Positions 1 through 8,581 of a stretch of 64,000 nt of DNA are shown here, in pieces (position 1 is the stretch's first letter; every line of letters starts with the position of its first letter). Both the position numbers and the translations under genes were made by a program. The notes under the pieces were generated by a model that did not search any database, was not told the DNA's origin, and was given only the letters and a program-made list of their open reading frames with translations. Source of the DNA: Pedobacter sp. BAL39. Lineage in GTDB: Bacteria; Bacteroidota; Bacteroidia; Sphingobacteriales; Sphingobacteriaceae. The stretch lies in the NCBI RefSeq assembly GCF_000170795.1, contig NZ_ABCM01000002.1, forward strand, positions 62,001 through 126,000, given 5' to 3'.

Positions 1-1
1 A

Positions 2-478
2 GCTACACCTCTGGGGAAACAAATGGAGGCACGTTTGATGGCCGTAAAGGGTGCCTTGACCGGACAGGATTACAAAGATTTCAGCTCCACGACTCCTGAT
101 GGAAAAACCTTAACATTGAAAGAGGTCATTGCCAAAAATAAGTTTACCCTTATAGATTTCTGGGCAAGCTGGTGCGGACCGTGTAGGAAGGAAAACCCGA
201 ACGTAGTCAAAGCTTATGATGCTTTCAAAGATCAAGGCTTTACCGTCTTGAGCGTTTCTCTTGACGATGACGGTGATAAATGGAAAGCAGCCATTGAAAA
301 AGATGGCATGCCATGGTACCACGTGTCAAGTCTGAAAGGCTGGAAAGAGCCTGCTGCTGTACTTTATGGCATTAGAGCCATCCCTCAGAACGTTCTGGTA
401 GATGGCAATGGGAAAGTGCTTGCGACCAATCTCAGAGCGGAAACGCTGTACAACAAAGTGCAGGAGCTGGTAAAGTAA
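2..478 (+). CDS. TlpA/ResA-like thiol-disulfide oxidoreductase (5' end outside window)
   Basis: C-terminal part of a thioredoxin-fold protein of the AhpC/TSA-TlpA type. The frame is open to the left edge, so the true start lies upstream and the ATG at 23 is probably internal. The active-site motif WCGPC (CxxC, codons 173-184) follows the typical beta-strand 'IDFWASW', and a cis-proline segment 'IPQNVLVD' lies near the end. In Bacteroidota such domains usually follow an N-terminal DUF4369 region in exported proteins; the visible start (TPLGKQMEARL) fits the linker between the two, but that region is not in the window. Likely role: reduction of periplasmic disulfides, for example in cytochrome maturation or stress. 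The fold is certain, the substrate unknown. Confidence 0.9.
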   Translation, partial: ATPLGKQMEARLMAVKGALTGQDYKDFSSTTPDGKTLTLKEVIAKNKFTLIDFWASWCGPCRKENPNVVKAYDAFKDQGFTVLSVSLDDDGDKWKAAIEKDGMPWYHVSSLKGWKEPAAVLYGIRAIPQNVLVDGNGKVLATNLRAETLYNKVQELVK

Positions 479-529
479 AACCAATAGCGTCATAAATCCT
501 CTGCAATAAATCCCCCCTAATAAATGCCG

Positions 530-560
530 ACCTTGCTCATGAACTGAGCAAGGTTTTTTT
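530..560 (+). terminator. Rho-independent terminator after TlpA-like gene
   Basis: A perfect 10-bp stem (ACCTTGCTCA / TGAGCAAGGT) with a 5-nt loop is followed by a run of seven T. It lies 52 bp after the TlpA-like stop codon. Confidence 0.85.
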
Positions 561-594
561 ATGGTCAACGGACTTATTACCTAACTGATGTGTT

Positions 595-1275
595 CTAATT
601 CTTGAAAAAGTCTGGAGATGGAATGGACTTGTAATCAAATTGAAGATCAATTTTGTTTAATTCCTGGATTTTATCAATAATTGAGCTATGAAATCTTATA
701 AATGAAACACTATCTGTAATGGCTGTATCTGAAGTAGTTACAAGAGCATAGTTGTATACTTGCGATTGTAAATTATCAAACTTTATATAACTATTTAAAT
801 TACTACTAATACTAGTATCCTGTTTATAGACTACAGGTGAAAGGGCATAAAAAGTTGTCAGGGCTGCTAGAACATAAAATGTTATCTGAAAATTTGGATT
901 TGCATTTCTTATGCCATTTTGAGCAGCTATAAAAATAAATACTGCTGAAATAGATGATAGAATAATCAACATTGTTACTGATGCAAAATGGTATCTGTAC
1001 ATTTCCATAAAAATAAGCTTGTGATGTTCTTTTTTCTGACTAAGAATTGAAAAAAGTGTTTTCAACTTTTTAAGTTCAACACCATTAATGCTCGATTGAT
1101 ATTCAATCGACAATCTTTCAATAGAATCAATTTTATGAAGCGGTGAAAGTATTGACATACCAATCTTGCTGGCCTCAGACCTAAAATAATATGCCATAAA
1201 CTGAGATGTGATTATAATGGCAAATACTAGTGAAAACATAGTAATAGAGGGTTTGGAAAATAATTTTAATAACAT
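595..1275 (-). CDS. Hypothetical membrane protein, three predicted TM segments
   Basis: A 226-aa protein that I do not recognise. It has a hydrophobic segment near residues 10-30, then a polar, probably extracytoplasmic stretch rich in Lys/Glu (about 35-95), and two further hydrophobic segments (about 97-118 and 130-147), followed by a polar C-terminal tail of about 80 residues. The layout suggests a small inner-membrane protein with both larger domains on one side. The gene is clearly AT-rich compared with the core genes on the right of the window, and with the next two genes it forms an accessory patch that may have been acquired horizontally. It is convergent with the TlpA-like gene, and the terminator at 530-560 separates them. 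No function can be proposed. Confidence 0.65.
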   Translation of the reverse strand: MLLKLFSKPSITMFSLVFAIIITSQFMAYYFRSEASKIGMSILSPLHKIDSIERLSIEYQSSINGVELKKLKTLFSILSQKKEHHKLIFMEMYRYHFASVTMLIILSSISAVFIFIAAQNGIRNANPNFQITFYVLAALTTFYALSPVVYKQDTSISSNLNSYIKFDNLQSQVYNYALVTTSDTAITDSVSFIRFHSSIIDKIQELNKIDLQFDYKSIPSPDFFKN

Positions 1276-1512
1276 AACTTTCGCTTTTATTATGAATATT
1301 TAGACGCTTTGTTTTTTGAATTTACAGTATTTTAAGGAATGTTTTGATTTTTTTTATGTAAAATACAAATAATGCAAATCGTTCATATACAGACTTATAT
1401 ATGATGATTTGTATAGAGGGATTAAATGAAAATTTAAAATTTTAAGAATGTTATCAGCATAAAGCACTGGCTTGATTGTTGTAAAATTTTATAGTCCATT
1501 AATCACGATAAA

Positions 1513-2169
1513 ATGACAGCAGAAGAATACCAAAACATTTACAAAGAAGATGATGCAGTAGGGTGGTTGGCAATAGATGAAGTTGTTGATCAGCTTTACA
1601 AACAAGAACCAAGACATTACCCACCATTATGCGGATTACATTACATGGCAGGTGGAACAGATCCGATTGATGGTGCAAGTGTTTACGATAGTGAGCAGCA
1701 AACTTTTCATCGTCACATCATATCTTATGGAATGAGTGAGTTGTATTATAACCCGGAAAGCACCGAGAATGAATTCAGCAAGTGGGGCTTCGAATTTACC
1801 ATGAGGATTGCGCCTTTTGAGGATGATAAGACCGACCCGCTCTGGGCAGTTGCGGTTATGAATAATCTCGCAAGATATGTTTTACAAAGTGGGAAATGGT
1901 TTGAACCTTATCATTTTGTTCCTGCAAATGGACCCATCAGACTGGATACAGACACTGACATTACCGGGCTTGTATTCGTCCTGGATCCTGAACTTGGTAA
2001 AATTGCGACTCCACATGGTGAGGTTTCCTTTCTCCAGATGGTTGGAATTACAAGCGCTGAAGTAGAGAGGCTAAAGGCTAATCCTGGAATCGAGGAGACA
2101 AAAAAGCTGATCGAAGAACTTAAAAAAGACAATCCCTTATTGATTACTGACCTTAACAGAAAAGGGTAG
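1513..2169 (+). CDS. Suppressor-of-fused (SUFU) domain protein, possible immunity protein
   Basis: A 218-aa soluble protein with the hallmarks of bacterial SUFU-like domains: an early 'HYPPLCGLHYMAGGTDPIDG' segment, then 'HIISYGMSELYY' and 'SKWGFEFTMRI', a helical stretch 'NNLARYVLQSGKWFEPYHFV', and 'GLVFVLDPELG' near residue 150. SUFU-family proteins are known as immunity proteins in bacterial polymorphic toxin systems, where they neutralise a neighbouring toxin. No toxin gene is adjacent here; the next gene downstream (DUF4288-like) is also of an immunity-associated type. This suggests an orphan immunity array, which is inference. The ATG at 1513 follows an AT-rich region without a recognisable Shine-Dalgarno sequence. 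Confidence 0.75.
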   Translation: MTAEEYQNIYKEDDAVGWLAIDEVVDQLYKQEPRHYPPLCGLHYMAGGTDPIDGASVYDSEQQTFHRHIISYGMSELYYNPESTENEFSKWGFEFTMRIAPFEDDKTDPLWAVAVMNNLARYVLQSGKWFEPYHFVPANGPIRLDTDTDITGLVFVLDPELGKIATPHGEVSFLQMVGITSAEVERLKANPGIEETKKLIEELKKDNPLLITDLNRKG

Positions 2170-2247
2170 TTTTCAATGATAATGATGGAATATTACTGTA
2201 TTTTTAGCGGTCAATAAGGAGTTAAATTTATAGTAATATTCCCTCTC

Positions 2248-2949
2248 ATGCATTTTGATCACACTTCTTTAAAAAAGGTTTCAAACTTAAATAGTTGGGC
2301 CTTTCCCTCCGCTTTCTCATTTGAACAAGCATTGGCAGATGTAGATATTCGTTTTGAATATATTGATCTTGAGTCCATAAGAAAGGTTAGTAGGAAAGAT
2401 AGAAAGCAGAAGGTTACTGAAGATCTGGTTGCTAACCTCCACAGATTGACTCAACTCAATTTGTTCGATCGTTATGAGATTCTTGGTACTCCCGCAAAAC
2501 CTCTTGGTGCAAAGGTTCAGGTTACTCTTTCGACTTTAAAAAAGATCGGTGATTTAGCTTTTGTAGATTATATTTATATTCATATTATTCAAGGTGCTAA
2601 GAAAAAACGACAAATTAAATCTGCATTTTATTGTGTGAAAATGACAGTTGTTATTGAGATTGAAGGGGTCGAAAGCGGACTCCAGGATGTGGAAGACCGA
2701 ATGGTAATTATTAAAGCGAAGTCTGAGCAAGATGCCTTGCAGCAACTGGAGAAAACCAAAGATGAGTATTCGAAGCCTTACCTAAATTGTGATCAAAGAT
2801 TAGTGAGATGGAGAATAGAGAGTTTTGATGATGTTTATGAAACACTGATCACTAATTTCAGTGATTTGAGTAGTCCAAATGGTGCTGAAGTTTTTTCAAA
2901 GCTGCGGTCCAGACGTTTGAAAAAAGAAATGATATGGGATGGTCACTAG
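2248..2949 (+). CDS. DUF4288-like protein
   Basis: A 233-aa soluble protein. The C-terminal part (about residues 125-230) looks like DUF4288: 'FYCVKMTVVIEIEG', then 'EDRMVIIKAKSEQDALQQLEK', a Tyr-rich linker, and the family-like ending 'GAEVFSKLRSRR'. The N-terminal 120 residues are basic and not recognised. DUF4288 proteins are small proteins of unknown biochemical role, often found in accessory or immunity-type neighbourhoods. The gene lies 78 bp after the SUFU-domain gene on the same strand, so the two may share a transcript. It converges with the AraC gene, and the two stop codons nearly touch. Assignment is by pattern only. Confidence 0.5.
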   Translation: MHFDHTSLKKVSNLNSWAFPSAFSFEQALADVDIRFEYIDLESIRKVSRKDRKQKVTEDLVANLHRLTQLNLFDRYEILGTPAKPLGAKVQVTLSTLKKIGDLAFVDYIYIHIIQGAKKKRQIKSAFYCVKMTVVIEIEGVESGLQDVEDRMVIIKAKSEQDALQQLEKTKDEYSKPYLNCDQRLVRWRIESFDDVYETLITNFSDLSSPNGAEVFSKLRSRRLKKEMIWDGH

Positions 2950-3801
2950 CTAAGAATGCTGTCTTCTCTTTGAAGCAGCATAACCCGACGGACTGATACC
3001 CCGTTTATTCTTATAATAATGTGAAAAGTGGCTTTCATCGTTAAAGCCAAACTCATTGGAAATTTCCTTGATGGAAACCCTGCCAGAAGCCAAACGCTGT
3101 TCAATCAGCTGCATCCTGTACTGATTGACGTATTCCCGGAAAGACATATCAAAGCGCCGTTTGAAATAGGAGCTGAAGTAAGAACCAGAAATGTTGAAAT
3201 GAGCTGCGATTGGCTCCACCTTGATTTTTTCTGGGTCATAAATGTGCTGATGAATATAGGCAGTTAATTTTTCCTTAGCAGGGAGATGATCGCTTATGTT
3301 CAGAGAGATTTTGGGCATTACTTCTTTTATCATTCCAAAGATGGAGAGTATCTGATAGAAAACCATGGGAGAGGTGGATGCATCTTTATACTGATTGTAT
3401 AATAGAATGTTATCAACCGTCTGTCTCAGGATAATTTTCTGCTCAGCATCAAAACTCAGTCTGATTTCTTTCAAGATCTTATTGTTCATCATGTTTTCCG
3501 GGCTCGCACCCAGACCTTGAAAGTGCTGGCCGTTGCTGCTGAAGTAACTGTTTGTAAACTTGATGGCAATGATCCTGGTACTTGAATTCGGCTCGAAATG
3601 ATGAACATCTTCCTGCGAGATCACCAGCAGATCTCCGGCTTCAAACATTGTGTTCGTATTGTTCAGCAGGTGTACTCCACCGCCCCGGTAAATATAAACC
3701 AGCTCATAGTAATTCTGGCTGTGGTAGGGCAGCGGGAAATCCTGTTCTTCAAAATCCTGAATATTCAGCGTGTAAAATTGCTTAAGCTTAATCATTCCCA
3801 T
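2950..3801 (-). CDS. AraC family transcriptional regulator
   Basis: A 283-aa regulator with an N-terminal cupin sensor (about residues 10-140, including 'YELVYIYRGGGVHLLNN' and 'GDLLVISQEDVHHF') and a C-terminal pair of helix-turn-helix motifs (about 175-280). The two HTH units are visible as 'EPIAAHFNISGSYFSSYFKRRF' (split here as EPIAAHFNISG and SYFSSYFKRRF) and 'SIKEISNEFGFNDESHFSHY', ending in the classic 'GISPSGYA'. It is transcribed divergently from the AEC-family transporter gene 145 bp away, which is its likeliest target. The intergenic region has a short inverted repeat (AGAGC at 3862, GCTCT at 3879) that could be an operator, but this is weak. Confidence 0.92.
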   Translation of the reverse strand: MGMIKLKQFYTLNIQDFEEQDFPLPYHSQNYYELVYIYRGGGVHLLNNTNTMFEAGDLLVISQEDVHHFEPNSSTRIIAIKFTNSYFSSNGQHFQGLGASPENMMNNKILKEIRLSFDAEQKIILRQTVDNILLYNQYKDASTSPMVFYQILSIFGMIKEVMPKISLNISDHLPAKEKLTAYIHQHIYDPEKIKVEPIAAHFNISGSYFSSYFKRRFDMSFREYVNQYRMQLIEQRLASGRVSIKEISNEFGFNDESHFSHYYKNKRGISPSGYAASKRRQHS

Positions 3802-3946
3802 AAAGTCATTATCAGGCGTTTAAATAATCTACCCGGAAAGATGTCATAAATATACAATTAAAGAGCATAATTATACAAGCTCTAAGTTAGTGCTTGGACC
3901 TAATTTTGCCATCCGGACAACAGCGCATAGCGATTCCTAATTCATC

Positions 3947-4861
3947 ATGGTAAATTTTATAATTATAGCCTTCAGCATTATTGCAGGGATGGTATTCCGC
4001 AGGGCAAAGCTGATTCCTCAGGACGCCCATAAAGGTATAAATGTATGGGTACTCTACCTGGCGTTGCCGGCAGTATCTTTTAAGTACATCCCAAAAATAC
4101 AATGGAGTACGGAAATGCTGCTCCCGGCATTGTCCCCGTTGATTGTCTGGGCCGGAAGCTGGCTCTTCATGGAGCTGTATTGCCGCTATAAGAAATACAG
4201 TCAGCGCTCGAGAAGCACATTGGAGCTGGCCAGTGGATACAGCAACACCTCATTTATTGGATTTCCATTGATTGTAGCCTATTATAGTGAAAGAGAATTG
4301 AGTACAGCAATTGTCTGTGATCAGGCGATGTTTATCCTGTTGTCAACTGTAGGTATTATCAGTGCTATAAAGGGTAATCGTACGGAGACCGGAGGCATCA
4401 AGGCTGCTGTAATTGCCAAAAGGTTATTTACTTTCCCGCCGTTTTTAGGATGTATTGTCGCAATTGTATTGTCTTTTACTACGGACCTTAGTGTCGCTGA
4501 GCCCTTCTTTGATAAACTGGTAGTCACGGTAGGTCCGCTGGCTTTATTTTCTGTTGGTTTACAGCTAAAGTTTAATGGCTGGCGACAGGAAATCTACCAG
4601 ATTTCCATGGCCTTACTTTATAAGCTGATTATTGCCCCGGCATTGGTATTGGTAGTTGTGTTATTTATTGGAATGAAAGGTCATGTAGCCCGCATCAGTG
4701 TTTTTGAAGCGGCGATGCCTACATTGGTCACCGGTAGCCTGATTGCAGAACAGTTCCGGTTAAATTCAAGACTCATCAACCTGATTATCGGCATTGGTAT
4801 CATTTTAGGGTTTGTGACTACGGCATTCTGGAAGGCAATTATGGATCTGTTGGTGCTGTAG
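3947..4861 (+). CDS. AEC (auxin efflux carrier) family transporter
   Basis: A 304-aa integral inner-membrane protein with about ten hydrophobic segments, the usual size and architecture of the AEC family of secondary carriers. Family-like landmarks are the N-terminal 'AGMVFRRAKLIPQDA', the first-helix-bundle 'LYLALPAVSF', and 'ASGYSNTSFIGFPLI' near residue 100, which matches the conserved Asn-Thr/Gly...Gly-Phe-Pro segment. Known relatives export small organic acids, auxin-like compounds or malate; the substrate here cannot be read from sequence. It is divergent from an AraC regulator and 111 bp upstream of an SDR gene, so the cluster may be a small detoxification or efflux module (inference). 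Confidence 0.85.
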   Translation: MVNFIIIAFSIIAGMVFRRAKLIPQDAHKGINVWVLYLALPAVSFKYIPKIQWSTEMLLPALSPLIVWAGSWLFMELYCRYKKYSQRSRSTLELASGYSNTSFIGFPLIVAYYSERELSTAIVCDQAMFILLSTVGIISAIKGNRTETGGIKAAVIAKRLFTFPPFLGCIVAIVLSFTTDLSVAEPFFDKLVVTVGPLALFSVGLQLKFNGWRQEIYQISMALLYKLIIAPALVLVVVLFIGMKGHVARISVFEAAMPTLVTGSLIAEQFRLNSRLINLIIGIGIILGFVTTAFWKAIMDLLVL

Positions 4862-4972
4862 TGGTCGTAAAAAAGAATTCCTCATTTTGACTACAAAGCC
4901 ACTCGTTTAGGTTACAAGCGCAGCACATTTACAAACCATCTTTGGTGTATTGAAAATTTAAACAAAAAAATC

Positions 4973-5812
4973 ATGGTACAACAAAATGGAAATTCAGATA
5001 AAGTTTGGTTCATTACTGGAAGCTCCCGCGGCTTTGGCCGTGTATGGGCAGAGGCGGCGCTTAAGCGCGGTGATAAGGTTGCGGCGACAGCACGTAATCT
5101 GGATAGTATCGCTGAACTGAAAGAAAAATACGGCGAAAATGTGTTGACGCTGGAATTAGATGTCACCAATGCCAGCCAGGTAAAAGAAGCAGTCACAAAA
5201 GCGCATGAGCATTTTGGCAGATTGGATATTGTGCTCAATAATGCTGGTTATTCTCTTGTAGGTACTATTGAGGAGGCCAGTACTGAAGATGTGAAGGCCA
5301 TGTATGAAACAAATGTATTTGGGCCACTCCATGTTATTCATGCAGCCTTGCCGATATTGAGAGAACAGGGCAGGGGGCATATCCTGGGAACATCAAGCAA
5401 TCTTGGCCACGTGGTCTTGCCGGTAATTGGTTATTATTGCTCTTCAAAATGGGCTTTTGAGGCAATCCATGAAAGTCTTGCAGCAGAGGTTAAAGCTTTT
5501 GGTATCAACGTAACCATTATTGAACCGGGCGCATATGCTACTGAGTTCGGTAGCCAGGAGTCGCTGAAATTCGCTCCGGGCCTTGATATATATACTGATT
5601 TTAAAAACCAGTTTATCGAGGGTTTGAAAACAATGGAGAGGGGGAATCCTGAAGCGACACCAGATGCAATTTTCAAAATTGTAGACGCTGAGCATCCGCC
5701 GCTGAGGTTTTTCCTGGGTAACCAAAACCTGCCATGGGTGCGTAAAGCATATGACGAGCGACTGAAAGAGTGGGAAGACTGGGCCGAAGTTTCCAACGCA
5801 GCACAAGGTTAA
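4973..5812 (+). CDS. SDR family NAD(P)-dependent oxidoreductase
   Basis: A 279-aa classical short-chain dehydrogenase/reductase. The Rossmann cofactor motif TGSSRGFG is at residues 15-22, NNAG at 89-92, catalytic Ser at 141/142 and the YxxxK pair at Tyr155-Lys159. An Arg after the first strand ('ATARN', near residue 41) favours NADP(H). Length and the C-terminal extension past 240 resemble the subgroup annotated as oxidoreductases acting on aldehydes or ketones; the substrate is unknown. It is followed by a strong terminator (5859-5898) and then by an AraC regulator on the same strand that may control it. Confidence 0.92.
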   Translation: MVQQNGNSDKVWFITGSSRGFGRVWAEAALKRGDKVAATARNLDSIAELKEKYGENVLTLELDVTNASQVKEAVTKAHEHFGRLDIVLNNAGYSLVGTIEEASTEDVKAMYETNVFGPLHVIHAALPILREQGRGHILGTSSNLGHVVLPVIGYYCSSKWAFEAIHESLAAEVKAFGINVTIIEPGAYATEFGSQESLKFAPGLDIYTDFKNQFIEGLKTMERGNPEATPDAIFKIVDAEHPPLRFFLGNQNLPWVRKAYDERLKEWEDWAEVSNAAQG

Positions 5813-5858
5813 TTGAAATATAGCGGTCAAAATCCAGTTAGATCTTGATTCCAACAAA

Positions 5859-5898
5859 ATGATAACCGATCTTTAATCTGAAATCGGTTATCATTTTT
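5859..5898 (+). terminator. Rho-independent terminator after SDR gene
   Basis: A perfect 12-bp stem (ATGATAACCGAT / ATCGGTTATCAT) with a 12-nt loop is followed by a T run. It lies 47 bp after the SDR stop codon, so the next gene needs its own promoter. Confidence 0.8.
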
Positions 5899-5958
5899 AA
5901 AAAGTTGAAATTTAATAACACTGGAACTAAGGAACATAGGAATTCAGGAAAACTGGAC

Positions 5959-6891
5959 ATGAAAAAAGAAGAGCAAAGCCCCATAAGATTTGAATCATTG
6001 TCTGACGCCCACCGCGCTATGGGTTTCCCACAGCCAAAACATCCGTTGATCAGTCTCATCAATAGTCCGCATAATGACGTCCAGCTAAACATGATGCGTA
6101 AATCTCATGTATTGAGCTTTTATAAAATCTCTTATAAGCCGAAGTTAAGCGGAAAGATTAAATACGGGCAAGGGTATTACGATTTTGACGAAGGTGGTTT
6201 GTTATTTGCCTCTCCAAACCAGGTTATCGGTAGTGAAGAAGAGTCGGGTGGTGTATGTTCGGAATACACCCTGGTCATTCATCCGGATTTTTTCTGGAAT
6301 TTTCCTCTGGCTAAAAAGATCAGGCAGTATGGCTTTTTCTCCTATTCGACCAATGAGGCTTTACACTTATCCGAGGATGAAAAGGCAACCATCATGTCGA
6401 TCTTTGAAATGATCGCAATGGAACTTAACAGCCGGATTGATGATTTCAGCCAGGATGTTGTCGTCGCCCAGATCGAACTCTTGTTGAACTATGCCAATCG
6501 CTTTTACAAGCGACAGTTCCTTACCCGAAAAGTTGTAAATAATGACCTCCTGCAAAAGCTGGAAGACCTGCTGGAAGATTACTTCAATCAGGAAAAAACC
6601 TTAACATCAGGACTGCCTTCTGTCAGCTATCTCGCCGATCAGCTGAACCTCTCATCAAGTTATCTCAGTGATATGCTGCGTTCCTTAACAGGACTTAATG
6701 CACAGCAGCACATTCATGAAAAACTGACATTGAAAGCAAAAGAAATCTTGTCAACTACCAGTTTATCTGCCAGTGAAATTGCCTATAAACTTGGTTTCGA
6801 ACATCCACAGTCGTTCACCAGGTTCTTTAAAAGTAAAACTAGTCTATCCCCGCTTGAATTCAGGCAGACATTTAAGCAAAGTATAGCATAA
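5959..6891 (+). CDS. AraC family transcriptional regulator
   Basis: A 310-aa regulator with an N-terminal cupin-like ligand domain ('KYGQGYYDFDEGGLLFASPNQ') and a C-terminal double HTH ('SYLADQLNLSSSYLSDMLRS' and 'SASEIAYKLGFEHPQSFTRF', ending 'SLSPLEFRQ'). I prefer the ATG at 5959 (protein begins MKKEEQSPIRF) over the in-frame ATG at 5905, because the latter is only 7 bp after the terminator T run and adds an uncharacteristic 18-residue leader. It lies downstream of an SDR gene on the same strand, an arrangement common in Bacteroidota where the AraC protein activates the neighbouring oxidoreductase. Confidence 0.9.
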   Translation: MKKEEQSPIRFESLSDAHRAMGFPQPKHPLISLINSPHNDVQLNMMRKSHVLSFYKISYKPKLSGKIKYGQGYYDFDEGGLLFASPNQVIGSEEESGGVCSEYTLVIHPDFFWNFPLAKKIRQYGFFSYSTNEALHLSEDEKATIMSIFEMIAMELNSRIDDFSQDVVVAQIELLLNYANRFYKRQFLTRKVVNNDLLQKLEDLLEDYFNQEKTLTSGLPSVSYLADQLNLSSSYLSDMLRSLTGLNAQQHIHEKLTLKAKEILSTTSLSASEIAYKLGFEHPQSFTRFFKSKTSLSPLEFRQTFKQSIA

Positions 6892-6926
6892 ATCAATGTA
6901 TTTCGCGCAATAAAAAGCAGGCATGT

Positions 6927-7023
6927 GGTTTTCGGTATTTGTTCGCCACTTGTTCGGGTCTTGTTCGCTTCTCACAAGGGGTTGACAAGGTATTCACAAG
7001 GTGTTCAGATGGCCTGTGTAAGG
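6927..7023. repeat. Inverted array of 11-bp-phased boxes (array 1)
   Basis: The non-coding stretch holds short boxes repeated at an exact 11-nt period. On the left side TTCG recurs at 6931, 6942, 6953 and 6964, with the boxes ATTTGT, ACTTGT and TCTTGT at 6937, 6948 and 6959. On the right side ACAAGG recurs at 6974, 6985 and 6996, followed in phase by the weaker boxes AGATGG (7007) and GTAAGG (7018). The left boxes are approximate reverse complements of the right ones, so the whole is a dyad-symmetric array centred near 6969. The 11-nt spacing places all boxes of one half on the same face of the DNA helix. A second array with the same geometry lies at 8582-8710. Function unknown. Confidence 0.75.
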
Positions 7024-7147
7024 TATAGGGCTATACAAAAACCATAGAAAAGCCGGCTGAATATGTCTTAAAGGGCGAGGGGTACCTTGTCAACCTCCGC
7101 ACTTTATCATGAAAAGGGCATATTGCTTTTTCTTTATTGGATAATGA

Positions 7148-8416
7148 CTATGAAAAATTGGTGGTATCAGAATAATATCGTTCCCTGAAATTTACAGCGG
7201 CATCTAAATATCTCTCTATGGATTCCGAATCCTTATCTGCAGTTTCTTTGGTTGCGAATTCCTTCAGATGGCCCAACTTTAGCAAAGGTCCACAACCAGC
7301 ATCTTTAAACAACTGGTTGAGTTTTTCATTTTTTTCAAAATGATAGGAATTGAAGTCCGGAAGTGTATCTATTTCCATGTATTTTTTATCTTCCTTTACG
7401 ATCCCTAAAAGACGTCCAAGTTTTTCACCTTCAGGCGTATCATTATTGGTTAAAAATAGAAAAGTATGAACTACCAGTTTAGTCCCATGTAATTTTACTA
7501 CCAGATATCCAACTTTTTGATCTGACACCCGGTACTCAACCAGACTATAGTTGCGTTTCCAATGATGAGGTATCTGAGGCTGCATGAAGATTAGGAGTAG
7601 TATCCGATGCATAATGCCAGGGACGATATTTATCCTTTCTTGTAATCTTTTGAGTGTATGTGTGGTAAAGTACAATTCCAATGGAATATCCAGACCTTTG
7701 CGCTCAAAACCCAACAATGACGATTTTACAGCAAAATGTTCCCATTCGAAGTCTGGAGTAAGCCATCCCATGCGTATCACCTTGCGTTTTCCATTGGTGA
7801 CTTCAATATCCTCTACCTCTGGCTTATGGGCATATATGATGATGTCATTATCTGGGTTGAATTTTGCAAAATAGGGTGTCATCGAAACATCAGCATTATA
7901 AATATGATCTTCATAGTCACTCAGAAACCCACATGCATCTGTTGTAAGTTCTCCCAGTATTTGCTGAAGGTACCGATGAAACTCACTGTCATAAGAACAG
8001 AAAGAGAAAGCCTCTTTTATTTCTTCGAACCTGGGACCGTTGGAAATATCAAATTCACCGATACATGCTGATAATGTCATTCCTTCAGAAAGGTACCAGC
8101 TAAGCGGAATTTTATTGCCATTTGGCAACTCGAGCTCCACCTCCTCAATCAGCTTCAACAGCAATTTGTTAAACTGGATGATCTTTGGCTTAGGTATGTT
8201 GGCACCGGGTGCGGATTTGGCTTTTAATACCGGATAACGCACTTCATAAAGTTTTTCCAGAAAAATAGGGGTGAACTTATTCAGCAACACCTCGCCTCCG
8301 ACACGCATGATGATATTTATCGTGCGATCCAGGAATCTTTGTTTTAGTGCCTTACGCTGTTGTTCCACATTGGCTGCAGACTTGGTTGAGGCTTGTTTCT
8401 TTTTCTTTCTGTCCAT
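7148..8416 (-). CDS. Conserved-looking hypothetical protein between two phased repeat arrays
   Basis: A 422-aa, apparently soluble protein that I cannot assign to a family. It begins with a basic, Lys/Gln-rich tail (residues 1-30) that could bind nucleic acid, continues through a mixed alpha/beta region, and has a C-terminal part with 'TTHTLKRLQERI' (about residue 255) and then beta-rich segments 'YSLVEYRV', 'GYLVVKLHG' and 'KLVVHTFLFLTN'. The H-x3-RxxxR pattern followed by beta strands is reminiscent of small RNase-toxin-like folds (BrnT/DUF4258 type), but that is a weak resemblance. The gene stands alone: both flanks are non-coding and contain dyad arrays with 11-bp phasing. The reading frame is long and intact, so it is under coding constraint. 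Confidence 0.7.
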   Translation of the reverse strand: MDRKKKKQASTKSAANVEQQRKALKQRFLDRTINIIMRVGGEVLLNKFTPIFLEKLYEVRYPVLKAKSAPGANIPKPKIIQFNKLLLKLIEEVELELPNGNKIPLSWYLSEGMTLSACIGEFDISNGPRFEEIKEAFSFCSYDSEFHRYLQQILGELTTDACGFLSDYEDHIYNADVSMTPYFAKFNPDNDIIIYAHKPEVEDIEVTNGKRKVIRMGWLTPDFEWEHFAVKSSLLGFERKGLDIPLELYFTTHTLKRLQERINIVPGIMHRILLLIFMQPQIPHHWKRNYSLVEYRVSDQKVGYLVVKLHGTKLVVHTFLFLTNNDTPEGEKLGRLLGIVKEDKKYMEIDTLPDFNSYHFEKNEKLNQLFKDAGCGPLLKLGHLKEFATKETADKDSESIERYLDAAVNFRERYYSDTTNFS

Positions 8417-8581
8417 CTGGATTGAAATTTGGGATCGGCTGGTATAGATAATTCTGTATTCTTAAAACGTTTACAGATGTGGGACCAAAGTAATAAAGTC
8501 AGGGGACTTATCAAAGGAATTTAACCTTCTCTATATGGCTCGCCCGATCGTCGTACACGGGCTACACACGGAAGCAGATTG

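Noticed and set aside
7023-7036. Palindrome GTATAG-GG-CTATAC next to array 1
   Set aside because: Only six paired bases; it may be chance, and it is not in phase with the 11-bp boxes.
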